Positions 16,032 through 25,866 of a stretch of 36,340 nucleotides of DNA are shown here, piece by piece; position 1 is the stretch's first letter; every line of letters begins with the position of its first letter. Under the pieces are notes generated by a model. The model was not told where the DNA came from, searched no databases, and worked only from the letters and a program-made list of their open reading frames with translations. The stretch comes from an uncultured Hymenobacter sp. (GTDB lineage Bacteria; Bacteroidota; Bacteroidia; Cytophagales; Hymenobacteraceae), in the NCBI GenBank assembly GCA_913778455.1, contig CAJYVK010000381.1:1-36340 (forward strand), read 5' to 3'. A program made the translations under genes and the position numbers.

Positions 16032-19031
16032 ATGAATGTTTCTACTGCGCAACCGTTTCAATTAGTTTACTCGCTGTTCGCGCACGAGTACCTGGGTCAT
16101 CTATTTACGGCCCACGTGGTGCAGCTTGGTCCCGGCGGCCGGCTGACGCTTCAGCACCAGACTATTTCCTCGAAAAACGCCCCCGAGTTTGCCGACGGCC
16201 TGACGCGGGACGATTACGAGCTCATCGCCCTCTGCGACCAGCTCCAGCAAGACGCCGTTATCAAGGAGTTTTGGCCGCGTAAGGTCACGGCGGCCGACTT
16301 TTTTCTCAAGACTTACCATCCCGAAAAAGGCGACAAGCCGCTGCAAGAGGCTATTGCCCGCTACGTGCAAACCCGGCTGGGCCGCCTGCTGGCGGGCTTG
16401 CAAGGCAAGCAGGTGTTCATCATGGGCCGCGACGGCGAGCCCACCTGGCGCGAGCTGCGGCTGGCCCCGGTGCCCGCCTCGGTGCTGTTTCACTTCCGGC
16501 GCAACGAGGAAAGCACGCACTACTTCCCCACTATTCAATACCAGGGCCAGAAGCTTGACTTTCAGTTTAAGAACGCCGTATTGGTGTGCCAGCAGCCCGC
16601 CTGGCTGCTACTCGACGACGTGCTTTACTGCTTCCGCCACGACGTGGACGGCCGCAAGCTGCTACCGTTTTTGAATAAGAAATTCATCACGGTGCCCCGC
16701 GCCGTGGAGAAAAGCTACTTCCAGAAGTTCGTGGCCCCGCTCATGGAGTCGTTCGACGTACACGCCCGCGGCTTCGACATTCGTACCGAGCGCTACCTGG
16801 CCCGACCGCAGCTCACGTTTTCGGACGTGCCGCCCGGGCCGCCCGCGGGCACGCCCGTGGCCCCCGTGCGGCCGCCCGGCCCGCCCCGCCGCGGCCGCGT
16901 GCCGCTGCCCAAGCCGGTAGTCATCCCCGGCGCGGGCACCGACGAGGCCCCGCTGTTTTTCAGCTTGAATTTCCGCTACGGCGCCTACGCCCTGCCCCTG
17001 ACGCCGCCGCGGGCCATGAGCGTGCAGTTGGAGGAAGACGCTGACTCGTACATTTTCCGCCGCCTGCTGCGCTCGGCCAAGGAGGAAAACGACCGCGCCG
17101 AAGAATTGCGGCAGCGCGGCCTGCCCCTCGATGCCGACGGCCACGCCAGCCTGCCCAAGGCCGAGGCCTTCCGCTGGCTGCACGATCACGCGCCGGCGCT
17201 GGGCGAGCTGGGCTTCCAGGTGCAGGGTGGGGCCACGGCCAGCCAGGATTATTTCATTTGGCCAGTGCGGGTTGAGGTGGGCATTGAGGAGCGCGGCGAC
17301 TGGTTCGACGTGCGCGGTACGGTGTGGTTTGGCGAGTACGCGGTGCCATTTATCCGGCTGCGGCCCTACATTTTGCAGCGCCGCCGCGAGTATCGCCTGC
17401 CCAACGGCCAGGTCGCTTTCATTCCCGACGAGTGGTTTACCGACTACCTGGAGCTCTTTGCCTTTGCCGAAGAAACGGAGGGCCAGCCGCTGGCCCTGCG
17501 GCGGCACCATTTGTCCTTGGTCAACGACCTCGAAGCCGATAACCTGGCGACCGTGACGCTCACGCGCCGCCTCGAAAAGCTGCGCGACTTCGCGGCCGTG
17601 GAAGACCGGGCGCTGCCGGCGGGCTTCCGGGGCACGCTGCGGCCGTATCAGCAGGCGGGCTACAATTGGCTGCGTTTCGTGCAGGACTACCACCTCGGCG
17701 GCTGCCTGGCCGACGACATGGGCCTGGGCAAAAGCGTGCAAACGCTGGTAATGCTGCTGGAACGCCAGGAAAGCGGGGCCAGCCAGGGCGCGGCGTCGCT
17801 GCTCGTGCTACCCACCTCCTTGGTGTACAATTGGATGACCGAGGCGCGTAAGTTCACGCCCAGCCTGCGCCTGCTCGTGTACACCGGCACCTACCGCGAC
17901 AAAAACGTGGAGCAGTTTGCCGATTACGACATCATCCTGACCAGCTACGGCATCGTGCGGCTGGATACCGACTTGTTGGCCAGCTACCAGTTTGACTACG
18001 TAATTCTCGACGAGTCGCAGGCCATCAAAAACCCCAGCTCGACCACGGCGCAGGCGGTGCGTAAGCTCCGGGCCCGCCACCGGCTCATTCTCACCGGTAC
18101 GCCGGTAGAAAACAGCACGATGGACTTGTGGAGCCAGATGACGTTTATCAACCCGGGCTTGCTGGGCACGCAGGCGTTTTTCCGTAAGGAGTTCGTCAAG
18201 CCCATTGAGAAAAACCAGGATGAGAGCCGCACCAAGAAGCTGCACGCGCTCATCAAGCCCTTCGTACTGCGCCGGCACAAGGCCCAGGTAGCCAGCGAGC
18301 TACCCGCCAAAACCGAGCACCTCAGCTACTGCCCGCTCACCGAGGAGCAGGCGCAGTTTTACGAGGAAACCAAGAGCTTCTACCGCAATAAAATAATGGA
18401 GAGCCTGGAGGGCCACGCCCCCACCCCAGCCGGCGGCACCCAGCTGCTGCTGCTCCAAGGCCTCACCCGCCTGCGCCAGATTGCCAACCATCCCCACCTG
18501 GCCGACCAGAGCTACGAGGGCGAGTCGGGCAAGATGCGTGAGATTTTGCGCATGATTCGGAGCGTGGTTTCGGAAGGCCACAAAGTACTTGTGTTCAGCC
18601 AGTTTGTGCAACACCTGACGTTGGTACGCGCCGGGCTCGACGACCGCCAGCTCGCCTACGCCTACCTCGACGGCCACACCCGCGACCGCCAGGGCGAAGT
18701 AGAGCGTTTCCAGCACGACCCCGACCTGAAAATCTTCCTCATCAGCCTCAAGGCGGGCGGGGTGGGCCTCAACCTCACTGCCGCCGACTACGTGTTCATT
18801 CTCGACCCGTGGTGGAACCCCGCGGTAGAAGCCCAGGCCGTAGACCGCGCCCACCGCATCGGCCAGCAGCGGCCGGTGTTTGTGTATAAGTTCATCAGCC
18901 AGAACACGGTCGAGGAAAAAATCCTGGCTTTGCAAAAGCGCAAGCTGCAACTGGTGAGTGACCTGATCACGACCGATGAGGCCGTGATCAAGTCGCTGAC
19001 GCGGGAGGACATTGAGGAATTGCTGGGATGA
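16032..19031 (+). CDS. SNF2/RapA-like DNA-dependent ATPase (helicase)
   Basis: This 999-residue protein is of the large bacterial SNF2 type. The first 540 residues are the accessory N-terminal region found in such proteins, here with a Pro-rich linker near residues 270-300. The ATPase core follows: motif I DDMGLGKSVQTL at about 561, motif II DESQAIKNPSST at about 660, and motif III LTGTPVENSTMDLWSQM. The C lobe contains VFSQFVQHL, GHTRDRQGEVERFQ, SLKAGGVGLNLTAAD and VDRAHRIGQQRPV at about 937-950. Such proteins translocate on double-stranded DNA and remodel protein-DNA complexes, and RapA-like members recycle RNA polymerase. Some belong to defence islands, but no partner is visible here. It starts at ATG 16032. 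Confidence 0.9.
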   Translation: MNVSTAQPFQLVYSLFAHEYLGHLFTAHVVQLGPGGRLTLQHQTISSKNAPEFADGLTRDDYELIALCDQLQQDAVIKEFWPRKVTAADFFLKTYHPEKGDKPLQEAIARYVQTRLGRLLAGLQGKQVFIMGRDGEPTWRELRLAPVPASVLFHFRRNEESTHYFPTIQYQGQKLDFQFKNAVLVCQQPAWLLLDDVLYCFRHDVDGRKLLPFLNKKFITVPRAVEKSYFQKFVAPLMESFDVHARGFDIRTERYLARPQLTFSDVPPGPPAGTPVAPVRPPGPPRRGRVPLPKPVVIPGAGTDEAPLFFSLNFRYGAYALPLTPPRAMSVQLEEDADSYIFRRLLRSAKEENDRAEELRQRGLPLDADGHASLPKAEAFRWLHDHAPALGELGFQVQGGATASQDYFIWPVRVEVGIEERGDWFDVRGTVWFGEYAVPFIRLRPYILQRRREYRLPNGQVAFIPDEWFTDYLELFAFAEETEGQPLALRRHHLSLVNDLEADNLATVTLTRRLEKLRDFAAVEDRALPAGFRGTLRPYQQAGYNWLRFVQDYHLGGCLADDMGLGKSVQTLVMLLERQESGASQGAASLLVLPTSLVYNWMTEARKFTPSLRLLVYTGTYRDKNVEQFADYDIILTSYGIVRLDTDLLASYQFDYVILDESQAIKNPSSTTAQAVRKLRARHRLILTGTPVENSTMDLWSQMTFINPGLLGTQAFFRKEFVKPIEKNQDESRTKKLHALIKPFVLRRHKAQVASELPAKTEHLSYCPLTEEQAQFYEETKSFYRNKIMESLEGHAPTPAGGTQLLLLQGLTRLRQIANHPHLADQSYEGESGKMREILRMIRSVVSEGHKVLVFSQFVQHLTLVRAGLDDRQLAYAYLDGHTRDRQGEVERFQHDPDLKIFLISLKAGGVGLNLTAADYVFILDPWWNPAVEAQAVDRAHRIGQQRPVFVYKFISQNTVEEKILALQKRKLQLVSDLITTDEAVIKSLTREDIEELLG

Positions 19032-19108
19032 TGTTAGGATAGATCCCCACCCGCGTGGCCCCCGGCTGGGCAGTTGAAAAGCACTTCCCAGACCGCTTCT
19101 TACGCAGA

Positions 19109-19138
19109 AAGGTCCGCAACTTAGAGGTTGCGGACCTT
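19109..19138. terminator. bidirectional terminator between convergent genes
   Basis: The 12-bp perfect stem AAGGTCCGCAAC / GTTGCGGACCTT has a 6-base loop between the helicase gene (ends 19031) and the molybdenum hydroxylase gene (ends 19168). T runs are weak on both sides. Confidence 0.65.
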
Positions 19139-19167
19139 AAGAAAGTAGGTGAGGTAGCGAAGAGGCG

Positions 19168-22100
19168 CTAAGCTAGCTCGGTTGTCAGCGAACCGACTGC
19201 GCAAGCCTGTTGAATTTTTTGCACTGTGGCGGGCGCGGTGAACTCAAACCATTCGTCCCTTCCTCCCTCCTTGCGTGCCTCGTGCACCGCCTGCCGGATA
19301 GCGAAGAATACGCTGTTGGCCAGCACCAGTGGTGGCTCCCCCGTTGACTTCGAGGACTTAATGCCGTAGCCGTCTTTAGGCGGGGCAGTTTTATCACTCG
19401 TGGCGACGTACTTAAGCAGATACACGTTGAACTGCTGCGGAATCGTCTTGCTGCACGGCGGCTTGTACTCCCAGGTACCATCCGTCAGCACCCGGCCCTG
19501 CTCGCCGTACAGCACTTCCTCCGTAGTTAGGCACCCAACTCCCTGGATAAAGCCCCCCTCAATCTGGCCGTAGTCGATGTTGTCGTTCAGGCTGTCGCCA
19601 GCATCATACACAATATCGCTACGCAGTATTTCAAACTGCCCAGTCAACACATCCACTTCCACTTCGGAGGCCGCTACGCAATAGTTATAATAATAGAAAA
19701 CCTGCGAGTCGGCGGGCGTAATCTGGTAGTTACTGGGTTGGGCTGGGTTTCCCACGGGTGCCACGGCCCCCAGCTTCGGGCTGGCAAAGGAATACTGGGC
19801 CGAGATGCTGATGCGGGCCAACGCAGCCAGCTTAATAATACTCAGCCAATTGCTAGCGTCTTTGCCCGCTGGGTTGTCCAGGTAAGCTAGGTAGAGATTT
19901 ATTTGTGCCTCGGAAACGTTCTGCACGTCCGGGTAGCTTTTAGGGTGTTGCAGGTAGTCTTTGAGGAAGCCTGTCAGCGTAGCTTTCAGCTCCCGGCACG
20001 CCATGAGCACCGCTTGGCCATTCAAATCAGAGCCGGTCGAGGCTCCCGTAGAGGACACGTTGGGAATAACTGCCGTGCTGGTCGTCGCGATGCGGATCAT
20101 GCCGATGTCGAGCCCCAACTCGTTGGCCGCAATCTGAGCCATTTTCGTATTCATGCCCTGCCCCATCTCCACCCCGCCGTGATGCAGGAGCACTGAGCCG
20201 TCTTCCTTGTAAGCCAGCACGTAGGCCGAGCCTTGATTCATGGGCCGGTAGGTGTAGGAAACGCCGTACTTCAGCGGAATCATCGACAAGCCCCGCTTGC
20301 GCCACCGGTTTTGCTGGTTGAAGCTTTCTACGGCTTGCAGCCGCTCCTCGAAGTCTATCTTCTGGCCGAAGTCGTGCCAGACCTGGTTGATGCGGCAGTA
20401 AGGCAGCGGGCTACCGTAGGGGGTCCGCTGCGGGTTCGGGTCGCCCACCTGCGCATCCCGGTAAAAATTCTTCTGGCGCAGCAGGTCGGGCCGCATCTTT
20501 AGTTGAAAGGCCAAGTGCTCCAGGGCCGTTTCCGTGATAAGCATGGACTGCACCAACCCAAAGGAGCGAAAGGCCGTCCGCGATTGAATATTGGTGCGGT
20601 ACACTTCCCCGGTGGTCTTGAACGTATCGACGTAGTAGGCATTTTCAGCGCACAGCAGCGCCAAATCCATTACCGGAAACGAGCAATCGTAGGAAATGCC
20701 CCCATCGGAAGCGTATTTGACGAACATTTTCTCGATTACGCCATCTGCCGTAGCTACCAAGTCGTAGGCGCCTTTAAATGGGTGACGCGTGCCAACCATG
20801 CGCATGTCGGTGTTGCGGTCGAGCAGCAGGCGCACTGGCTTTTGCAGCACCCAAGCCGCCACGGCGGCGGCGGCGGCCACGTACACCTGCCGGAGCTCTT
20901 TGCCACCAAAGCCTCCCCCCAGCCGCGTAATGCCTACCCGTACGTTGTGCATGGGCTGGGCTAGCAGGGCCGCCACGCGCCTTTGCACGCTCGACTGATT
21001 CTGGGTTGAAGAGTATACCTCCAGTTGGTTGTTTTCGCGGGGCACGGCCAGCGCCCCCTGGGGCTCCATGTAGAAGTGAACCTGGGCGCCCGTGGCCTGG
21101 CCACCGCTCACAAATACGCGCCCTTCGACCGGCGCGGGCTGGCTCAGCCAGCTTTCCTTGGCAGCCAGTTCCGAGCCGGTGGCAGACAGTGGCCGGGTGA
21201 TAAAGTGAATGCGATGCTGCGTTTTAGAATCGAGCATCGTCTGGTTTGCGACGATGGCCTCGTCGAGCGTAGCAAACGTTTCGTCCGCCGGAAAGTCGTC
21301 GTATACAATTTTCGAGTTGATGAATTCGGCCCCAGCCCGGGCGACCTCTAAGGTAGACGCAACCACGAGGCCTATCGGCATCCCGAAGCAGGTGACTCTG
21401 CCGCTAGCAAAGATGGGGTCGTAGGCGCTGGGGCTGTTGGCATCGTAGGTATCGACCCCGGGTATCGGCGCTTTGATAGTATCGGCATGGATGTAGCAGG
21501 CCCCATCGAACTGGGCGGCCAGCTCCTGGCAGATGCTATCCAAGGGCTCTGAATAGGCGAACAAGGCGTGGCGGTGCTGGCTGTAGACGTAGCAGGATTC
21601 CAGCGTGTCGGCGCTGTGGGTCAGGTCGTGCGTGTACTTGGCCGTCCCATTTACCTGAGCGTAGGCATCTATCTTAATGAGCGACTGCTTAGGTTCAAAG
21701 GGCGTTGAGGGCGGACTTACCACCAGCGGCTGACTTTCGACAGCGGGCAGCGGCTTCACCTGCACATCGGCCAGCGGCCCGGCAGCGGCAGGTGCCTCTA
21801 GCTGCACCATCATAAAATTCTTTTGCTGATGAACCTGTAGCGCCCCCGTGGCCAGCGGGGCCACCTTTGCTGACATTGCGAAAGTTCCCGCGGCCACTTC
21901 CGCCAGCGGGGCCGGCACGGCCCCCGGGCCATCGTAGTAGGGGGCATCCAGGTAGTCTTGATTACCGCTGGCCAGTGGCCGGGGCGGCGCATCGGCGGCC
22001 GAGGCCCACCCCGGTGCCAGCGGCAAGTTTTTGTCCAGGCACACCGCCACGAAAAACTTGTAGAATAAGCGGGTAGCCAGGCTTAGCAGGTAGTCGGCCG

Positions 22101-23550
22101 GAAAAATGGCATCTGGCGCCACCTTTATCGTGTCTGCTAATTCCTTTTCCAGCACGGGCAGCACCGCTTCCAGCAGTTCCGGCCCCCAAACTAGCTGCGG
22201 ATTGTCGAGTACAAACTGCCGGGTATGCGGCATGGCCTGCGCAATGTTGGCAATGCCGCCATACACTAGGTTGATGTCGCTGACGGTGTTAGTATCGGTG
22301 AGGGTGCAGCTAAAGGCCGCATTCACAATGGGGTGCGAGTTTTGCGTGCGGCGGGCCACGCGGTAGGTCTTTACCAGTTGCGCGGCAGAGCCGGCCGGGA
22401 TGCGCACGGCAGTAATCAGAAAACCGAGCGGAAAGGCATCGGGAGCGGGAAAGTCTAGCACTGCGTGTACCCGGGGCTCTCTTTCGCTGGGAACACGGTA
22501 GTGAATTTCCGCCCCTAGCAGCCCCAGCACCGTGTAGAGGTCGCCGGGAAACGGCGTCCCTTCCCGTTGATGGGTGATGGGGAGCATCAAACTACCCGCC
22601 ACCGAAGCGGCGCTACGTACCTGCACCCCGGCAATCAGCCCGACGTGCAGCCGCAACGCATTCAGGGCTGGCGTAGCTAAATCACCCAGGGCCGGGCTCC
22701 GCAGGTAGTCGAGTAGTTGCTCAATCGTAACGCCGCCGGCTAGCAACAGACCATCGCCGTCCGGCTCGATGCGGTGCCAGTACGGCAGGTGGGTCACGTC
22801 GATGAGCAGCCGGGGGTCTTCCACCCCCTTCTTGTAGATGCCAATCGATGTATTGCCCTGCACCAGCTTGATGTGCTTGAAAAATGGGGCCGGCACCGGA
22901 TTGGTAGCCAGCAGCTCCAGCACTTCGTCTATGGTTTGGGGGCGGTAGTAGCGGTAGCCACCCCGATCCACAACCAAGGGGCGAGCCGGCTTGAAATCGT
23001 CAGCGGTAGGGGTCGGCTGGTCTGCCAGCGGCTTTTGGTCACGCAGGTCGGCCCCGGTCTGATGCATGGCTTTCAGAATGGAGATAAAGCCCGTGCAGCG
23101 GCAGATGTTACCGGCAAACTGGTCTTCGATGGCCTGGGGGGCGGGCTGGGGGTCCTTTTTCAACAGGCCGTGCATAGTCATCACAAAGCCGGGGGAACAA
23201 TAGCCGCACTGCGAGGCGCAGCTGTTCACCATATTGGTTTGCACCAAATCGGGCTGGCTGGGTGCGGCAATGCCTTCCACCGTCGTGATGGCCGTACCAT
23301 CGAGCGAGCACAGGGGGCGCAGGCAAGAGTTTACCGGCACTTCAACCAACTGCTCCTGGTCGAAGTCGTAGCGTGTCCACAGCACCGTGCAGGCCCCGCA
23401 GCCACCTTCACCACAGCTGAGCTTAGTGCCAGTCAGGTTGACCGAGCCCGAACGCAGGTAATCGATGAGCAAGTCGGTTGGCTTGGCCTTTACGCTGACT
23501 GGTTTACCGTTCAGCAGAAAATTGATGGTGGAAGTAGTTGTTGTCATCAT
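19168..23550 (-). CDS. single-chain xanthine dehydrogenase / molybdenum hydroxylase family protein
   Basis: From ATG 23550 (MMTTTTSTINFLLNGKPV) the protein has about 1460 residues and all parts of a eukaryote-like xanthine dehydrogenase in one chain. The plant-type 2Fe-2S domain has SCGEGGCGACT (about 45-55). The second 2Fe-2S domain has QCGYCSPG and NICRCTG. The FAD domain holds LVQGNTSIGIYKKG. The molybdopterin domain holds LGGGFGGKELRQ (about 880), RTAFRSFG (about 990), GVEMGQGMNTK and KSTGEPPLVL (about 1400). Counted against bovine enzyme numbering by hand, Glu802 (GGKE), Phe914 and Glu1261 (GEPPL) are kept, but Arg880 aligns with Leu (MDLALLCAEN). The substrate may therefore not be xanthine. 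It has no signal peptide, so it is cytoplasmic. No cofactor-insertion gene such as xdhC is near. A second ATG at 23547 and a frame open to 23595 leave the exact start slightly uncertain. Confidence 0.9.
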   Translation of the reverse strand: MMTTTTSTINFLLNGKPVSVKAKPTDLLIDYLRSGSVNLTGTKLSCGEGGCGACTVLWTRYDFDQEQLVEVPVNSCLRPLCSLDGTAITTVEGIAAPSQPDLVQTNMVNSCASQCGYCSPGFVMTMHGLLKKDPQPAPQAIEDQFAGNICRCTGFISILKAMHQTGADLRDQKPLADQPTPTADDFKPARPLVVDRGGYRYYRPQTIDEVLELLATNPVPAPFFKHIKLVQGNTSIGIYKKGVEDPRLLIDVTHLPYWHRIEPDGDGLLLAGGVTIEQLLDYLRSPALGDLATPALNALRLHVGLIAGVQVRSAASVAGSLMLPITHQREGTPFPGDLYTVLGLLGAEIHYRVPSEREPRVHAVLDFPAPDAFPLGFLITAVRIPAGSAAQLVKTYRVARRTQNSHPIVNAAFSCTLTDTNTVSDINLVYGGIANIAQAMPHTRQFVLDNPQLVWGPELLEAVLPVLEKELADTIKVAPDAIFPADYLLSLATRLFYKFFVAVCLDKNLPLAPGWASAADAPPRPLASGNQDYLDAPYYDGPGAVPAPLAEVAAGTFAMSAKVAPLATGALQVHQQKNFMMVQLEAPAAAGPLADVQVKPLPAVESQPLVVSPPSTPFEPKQSLIKIDAYAQVNGTAKYTHDLTHSADTLESCYVYSQHRHALFAYSEPLDSICQELAAQFDGACYIHADTIKAPIPGVDTYDANSPSAYDPIFASGRVTCFGMPIGLVVASTLEVARAGAEFINSKIVYDDFPADETFATLDEAIVANQTMLDSKTQHRIHFITRPLSATGSELAAKESWLSQPAPVEGRVFVSGGQATGAQVHFYMEPQGALAVPRENNQLEVYSSTQNQSSVQRRVAALLAQPMHNVRVGITRLGGGFGGKELRQVYVAAAAAVAAWVLQKPVRLLLDRNTDMRMVGTRHPFKGAYDLVATADGVIEKMFVKYASDGGISYDCSFPVMDLALLCAENAYYVDTFKTTGEVYRTNIQSRTAFRSFGLVQSMLITETALEHLAFQLKMRPDLLRQKNFYRDAQVGDPNPQRTPYGSPLPYCRINQVWHDFGQKIDFEERLQAVESFNQQNRWRKRGLSMIPLKYGVSYTYRPMNQGSAYVLAYKEDGSVLLHHGGVEMGQGMNTKMAQIAANELGLDIGMIRIATTSTAVIPNVSSTGASTGSDLNGQAVLMACRELKATLTGFLKDYLQHPKSYPDVQNVSEAQINLYLAYLDNPAGKDASNWLSIIKLAALARISISAQYSFASPKLGAVAPVGNPAQPSNYQITPADSQVFYYYNYCVAASEVEVDVLTGQFEILRSDIVYDAGDSLNDNIDYGQIEGGFIQGVGCLTTEEVLYGEQGRVLTDGTWEYKPPCSKTIPQQFNVYLLKYVATSDKTAPPKDGYGIKSSKSTGEPPLVLANSVFFAIRQAVHEARKEGGRDEWFEFTAPATVQKIQQACAVGSLTTELA

Positions 23551-23595
23551 GCTAGTGGGTTGGATAGGAAGAATATGCGCCGACTGGTTCGGCAA

Positions 23596-24537
23596 TCGGG
23601 GTAAAGGAGAAACCTGGCTACGCTGCTTTTTCGAAGAAATTCTAGCTAAAGCTTAACTGGCACTTCTTAGAAGAAAAAAAATACTACAGTATACCAGCCC
23701 TGACTCAGCTATCTGAGTTAATTATGTCAGGGGCAAAACTCATGGGTGACCAGCGCGAAGCAGGAGAGTGCACAGCCGCTACTGGCTGACTACCCGCTAG
23801 TAATGGCGTAAGTATACAAGAAAAGCGACCTATTCGCAAATCATTAAAAAAATCCCTAACCACTAGCAGGCCTGCTACTGCAAACGCAACAACATAGCGT
23901 GCCACCCTCCCCCTGATGGCGATAGTTATTGCGCTCACGGTGATAACTGGCCTTTGCCCAATAGCCTAGTTTTACTCTTATTATGATGCACCAATTGTCT
24001 TCATTGCTTCGGCCACGTGGCCGCTCGCAGCCCAGCTCTTACCGGCCAGTTGGTGGCCGGCGCTACGGGCTTCGCCAAGCCAGCGCACCTCGCCATGCTT
24101 TTTTGCTACGTCGAGCAGAGCCCCGCCTATATGCGGCGCTCTGCGCTGACTGCGGGCAGCCCGTTGCTCGCGGCACGGGCCACTTAGCGTAATTCGACAT
24201 CGGTGGGCAGTACCGCTCCTGAAACAGCACCCTCATCCACGCTTAAGGCAAGGCACTTAAACCCAATCATCCTCAACGGCCCCGGTCAATGCGCAAGCCA
24301 CAACTAGTGAGCAACTTGCCCACAACCGGCGGGACCGCCCCGCAGCCGTATAAGTGGGAGATTACCGCAGAATTGTGGGGATAGTTAAAAATAAGCCAAC
24401 AGACCTTGAGAGCGTTAGAAGGCGAACCAATCCGTTTTCTAACGCCCCTTTTTTTGGCGCGTATGTTGTAAATCCGTCGCTTGTCGTTACTTGCGGCCTC
24501 AACGGTAGTTGTTACTGCCAAGTAGCTGGTTTTACCT
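23596..24537. other. gene-poor interval before the seven-gene cassette
   Basis: This 940-bp stretch has lower GC near 23640-23990 and no convincing gene. Open frames of 60-77 codons at 23705-23938 and 23983-24192 have no recognisable features. It holds a small palindrome at 23702-23717 (CTCAG..CTGAG), a 15-base string at 23726-23740 that recurs at 28049-28063, and a terminator-like hairpin at 24412-24455. It could carry the cassette promoter, a small RNA or decayed mobile DNA. Confidence 0.6.
24412..24455 (+). terminator. terminator-like hairpin upstream of the cassette
   Basis: GCGTTAGAA (24412-24420) pairs with TTCTAACGC (24437-24445) across a 16-base loop and is followed by CCC and seven Ts. 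It points along the plus strand 82 bp before the vWA-like lipoprotein gene. No protein gene precedes it on that strand, so it may end a small RNA or attenuate a leader transcript. Confidence 0.6.
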
Positions 24538-25851
24538 ATGCAAATTGCGCTTACGAAAGCATTTCTATTCGGCGTTCTCGCCAGCACCCTGCTCAGCAGC
24601 TGCGGCGAAGTCGATGATACCCAGCAAACCGCCGCTACTACCACTACCCCAGCCAAGCCGGTGGCCCCTGCCACCCGGCCCACCGCGACGGCTCCCCTAC
24701 AGGCCAATATTTTTCTCGAATTATCAGGTGGGATGCGCGGCTTTATGCCAGCCAATACTACCGCCACCGAGCCCACGGCCTTTCAGCAGCAAGTGAGCCT
24801 GCTGGCCTCGCGCACCAACAGCAGCCCGGCCGTGGCCGCTACCAAGTTCTGGCTGTCGCTGAACAAAGCTCCCCAAGCCACTACTTACCAGCATTTTCGG
24901 GAAATAGTGCAGGGCGACACCCACGAGGCGGCTTTGGGCACCGAGCTGCCCACCATGCTCGAAAATATTCTGGCCCTGCCCCAGGCGACTGACAAGGTGA
25001 ACGTGATTATCTCCGACTTCATCTACGGTCCTAAAAATCAAGCAACCAGCGCCCTGATGAACGTCAACATTACCGACGCGCTGGCCCCCGTCACCAAGAA
25101 GGGGCTGGCCGTGGCTGTGCTCGGTGAAACGTCGAAATTTTACGGCACTTACCACCCCGCCGTAAAAACGCCGCTCAAGCAGCGGCCGCTGAAGGGTGAA
25201 ACCCTGCCCTACTACATCTGGGTAATCGGTCCGCCCACCGCCGTAGCACGCTACGTCAACGAGGTGCTGCCCGCCGCCACGGCTACCACCCAGCAGGCGT
25301 ATTTCGGGCTGACTTTCCTGAAGGTGCCCTACGCAGCGGTGCTGACCCAGGTGCCGGCTGGCAGCCCGCTCGCCCCGGGCGGCGAGGGGTCGATTTCCTA
25401 CGGCGGGGCGGGCGTAAGTACGAATCTGGAGGTAGACGACGTTCAGCGAGGCGTGGAGTTTACCGTTGCCCTCGACCTGCGCCAATTACCCGCCGCCTGG
25501 CGCGAGCCTGCCTTCCTGGCCCAACACTTGCAAGCCCAGGTGCCTAACGGCCGCGTGCAGCTGCTACCCAATTCCGTGAAGCTCACCACCAACGTACCCG
25601 AGCTCCAAGCCTTCACCCACACTGTGCGCCTGCGGCTTAGCGCGTTTCCCAAGGCGGGCGCCCAGCTTAGCCTGACGCTGCCCGCGCCCGGCCTGCCAAC
25701 CTGGGTGGCCCAGCGCAGCACCGAAAACGACAACCAGCCCACCGCCGCCCCGCACACGTACCGCCTCACCGAAATCATGAACGGCGTGCGCGGAGCTTTC
25801 CCGCAGGCCCTGCCGCCCGTCTTCACCGCCACCTTTGCCCTCGCCCAATAA
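24538..25851 (+). CDS. lipoprotein with degenerate vWA-like domain (cassette gene 1)
   Basis: This 437-residue protein has a lipoprotein signal: a hydrophobic stretch, then LLSSC with the lipidated Cys at residue 22. The residues after it (GEVDD) are acidic, a feature of surface-exported Bacteroidota lipoproteins. After a Thr/Pro/Ala-rich linker comes a vWA-like fold. IFLELSGGMRGFM stands where vWA domains have DxSxS, GTELPTMLENIL resembles the MIDAS Thr strand region, and VNVIISDFIYGP resembles the later Asp motif. The first motif is altered (Glu-x-Ser-x-Gly), so metal binding is doubtful. The second half is beta-rich and unrecognised. It heads a plus-strand cassette and lies 15 bp before the next gene. 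It likely senses or anchors at the outer membrane for the machine encoded downstream, which is inference. Confidence 0.75.
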   Translation: MQIALTKAFLFGVLASTLLSSCGEVDDTQQTAATTTTPAKPVAPATRPTATAPLQANIFLELSGGMRGFMPANTTATEPTAFQQQVSLLASRTNSSPAVAATKFWLSLNKAPQATTYQHFREIVQGDTHEAALGTELPTMLENILALPQATDKVNVIISDFIYGPKNQATSALMNVNITDALAPVTKKGLAVAVLGETSKFYGTYHPAVKTPLKQRPLKGETLPYYIWVIGPPTAVARYVNEVLPAATATTQQAYFGLTFLKVPYAAVLTQVPAGSPLAPGGEGSISYGGAGVSTNLEVDDVQRGVEFTVALDLRQLPAAWREPAFLAQHLQAQVPNGRVQLLPNSVKLTTNVPELQAFTHTVRLRLSAFPKAGAQLSLTLPAPGLPTWVAQRSTENDNQPTAAPHTYRLTEIMNGVRGAFPQALPPVFTATFALAQ

Positions 25852-25866
25852 CCCGCCTTCTTCCCC

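Noticed and set aside
23983..24192. 69-codon frame in the gene-poor stretch
   Set aside because: It has no recognisable features, Arg/Ala/Leu-rich composition typical of chance frames, and no promoter or ribosome site.
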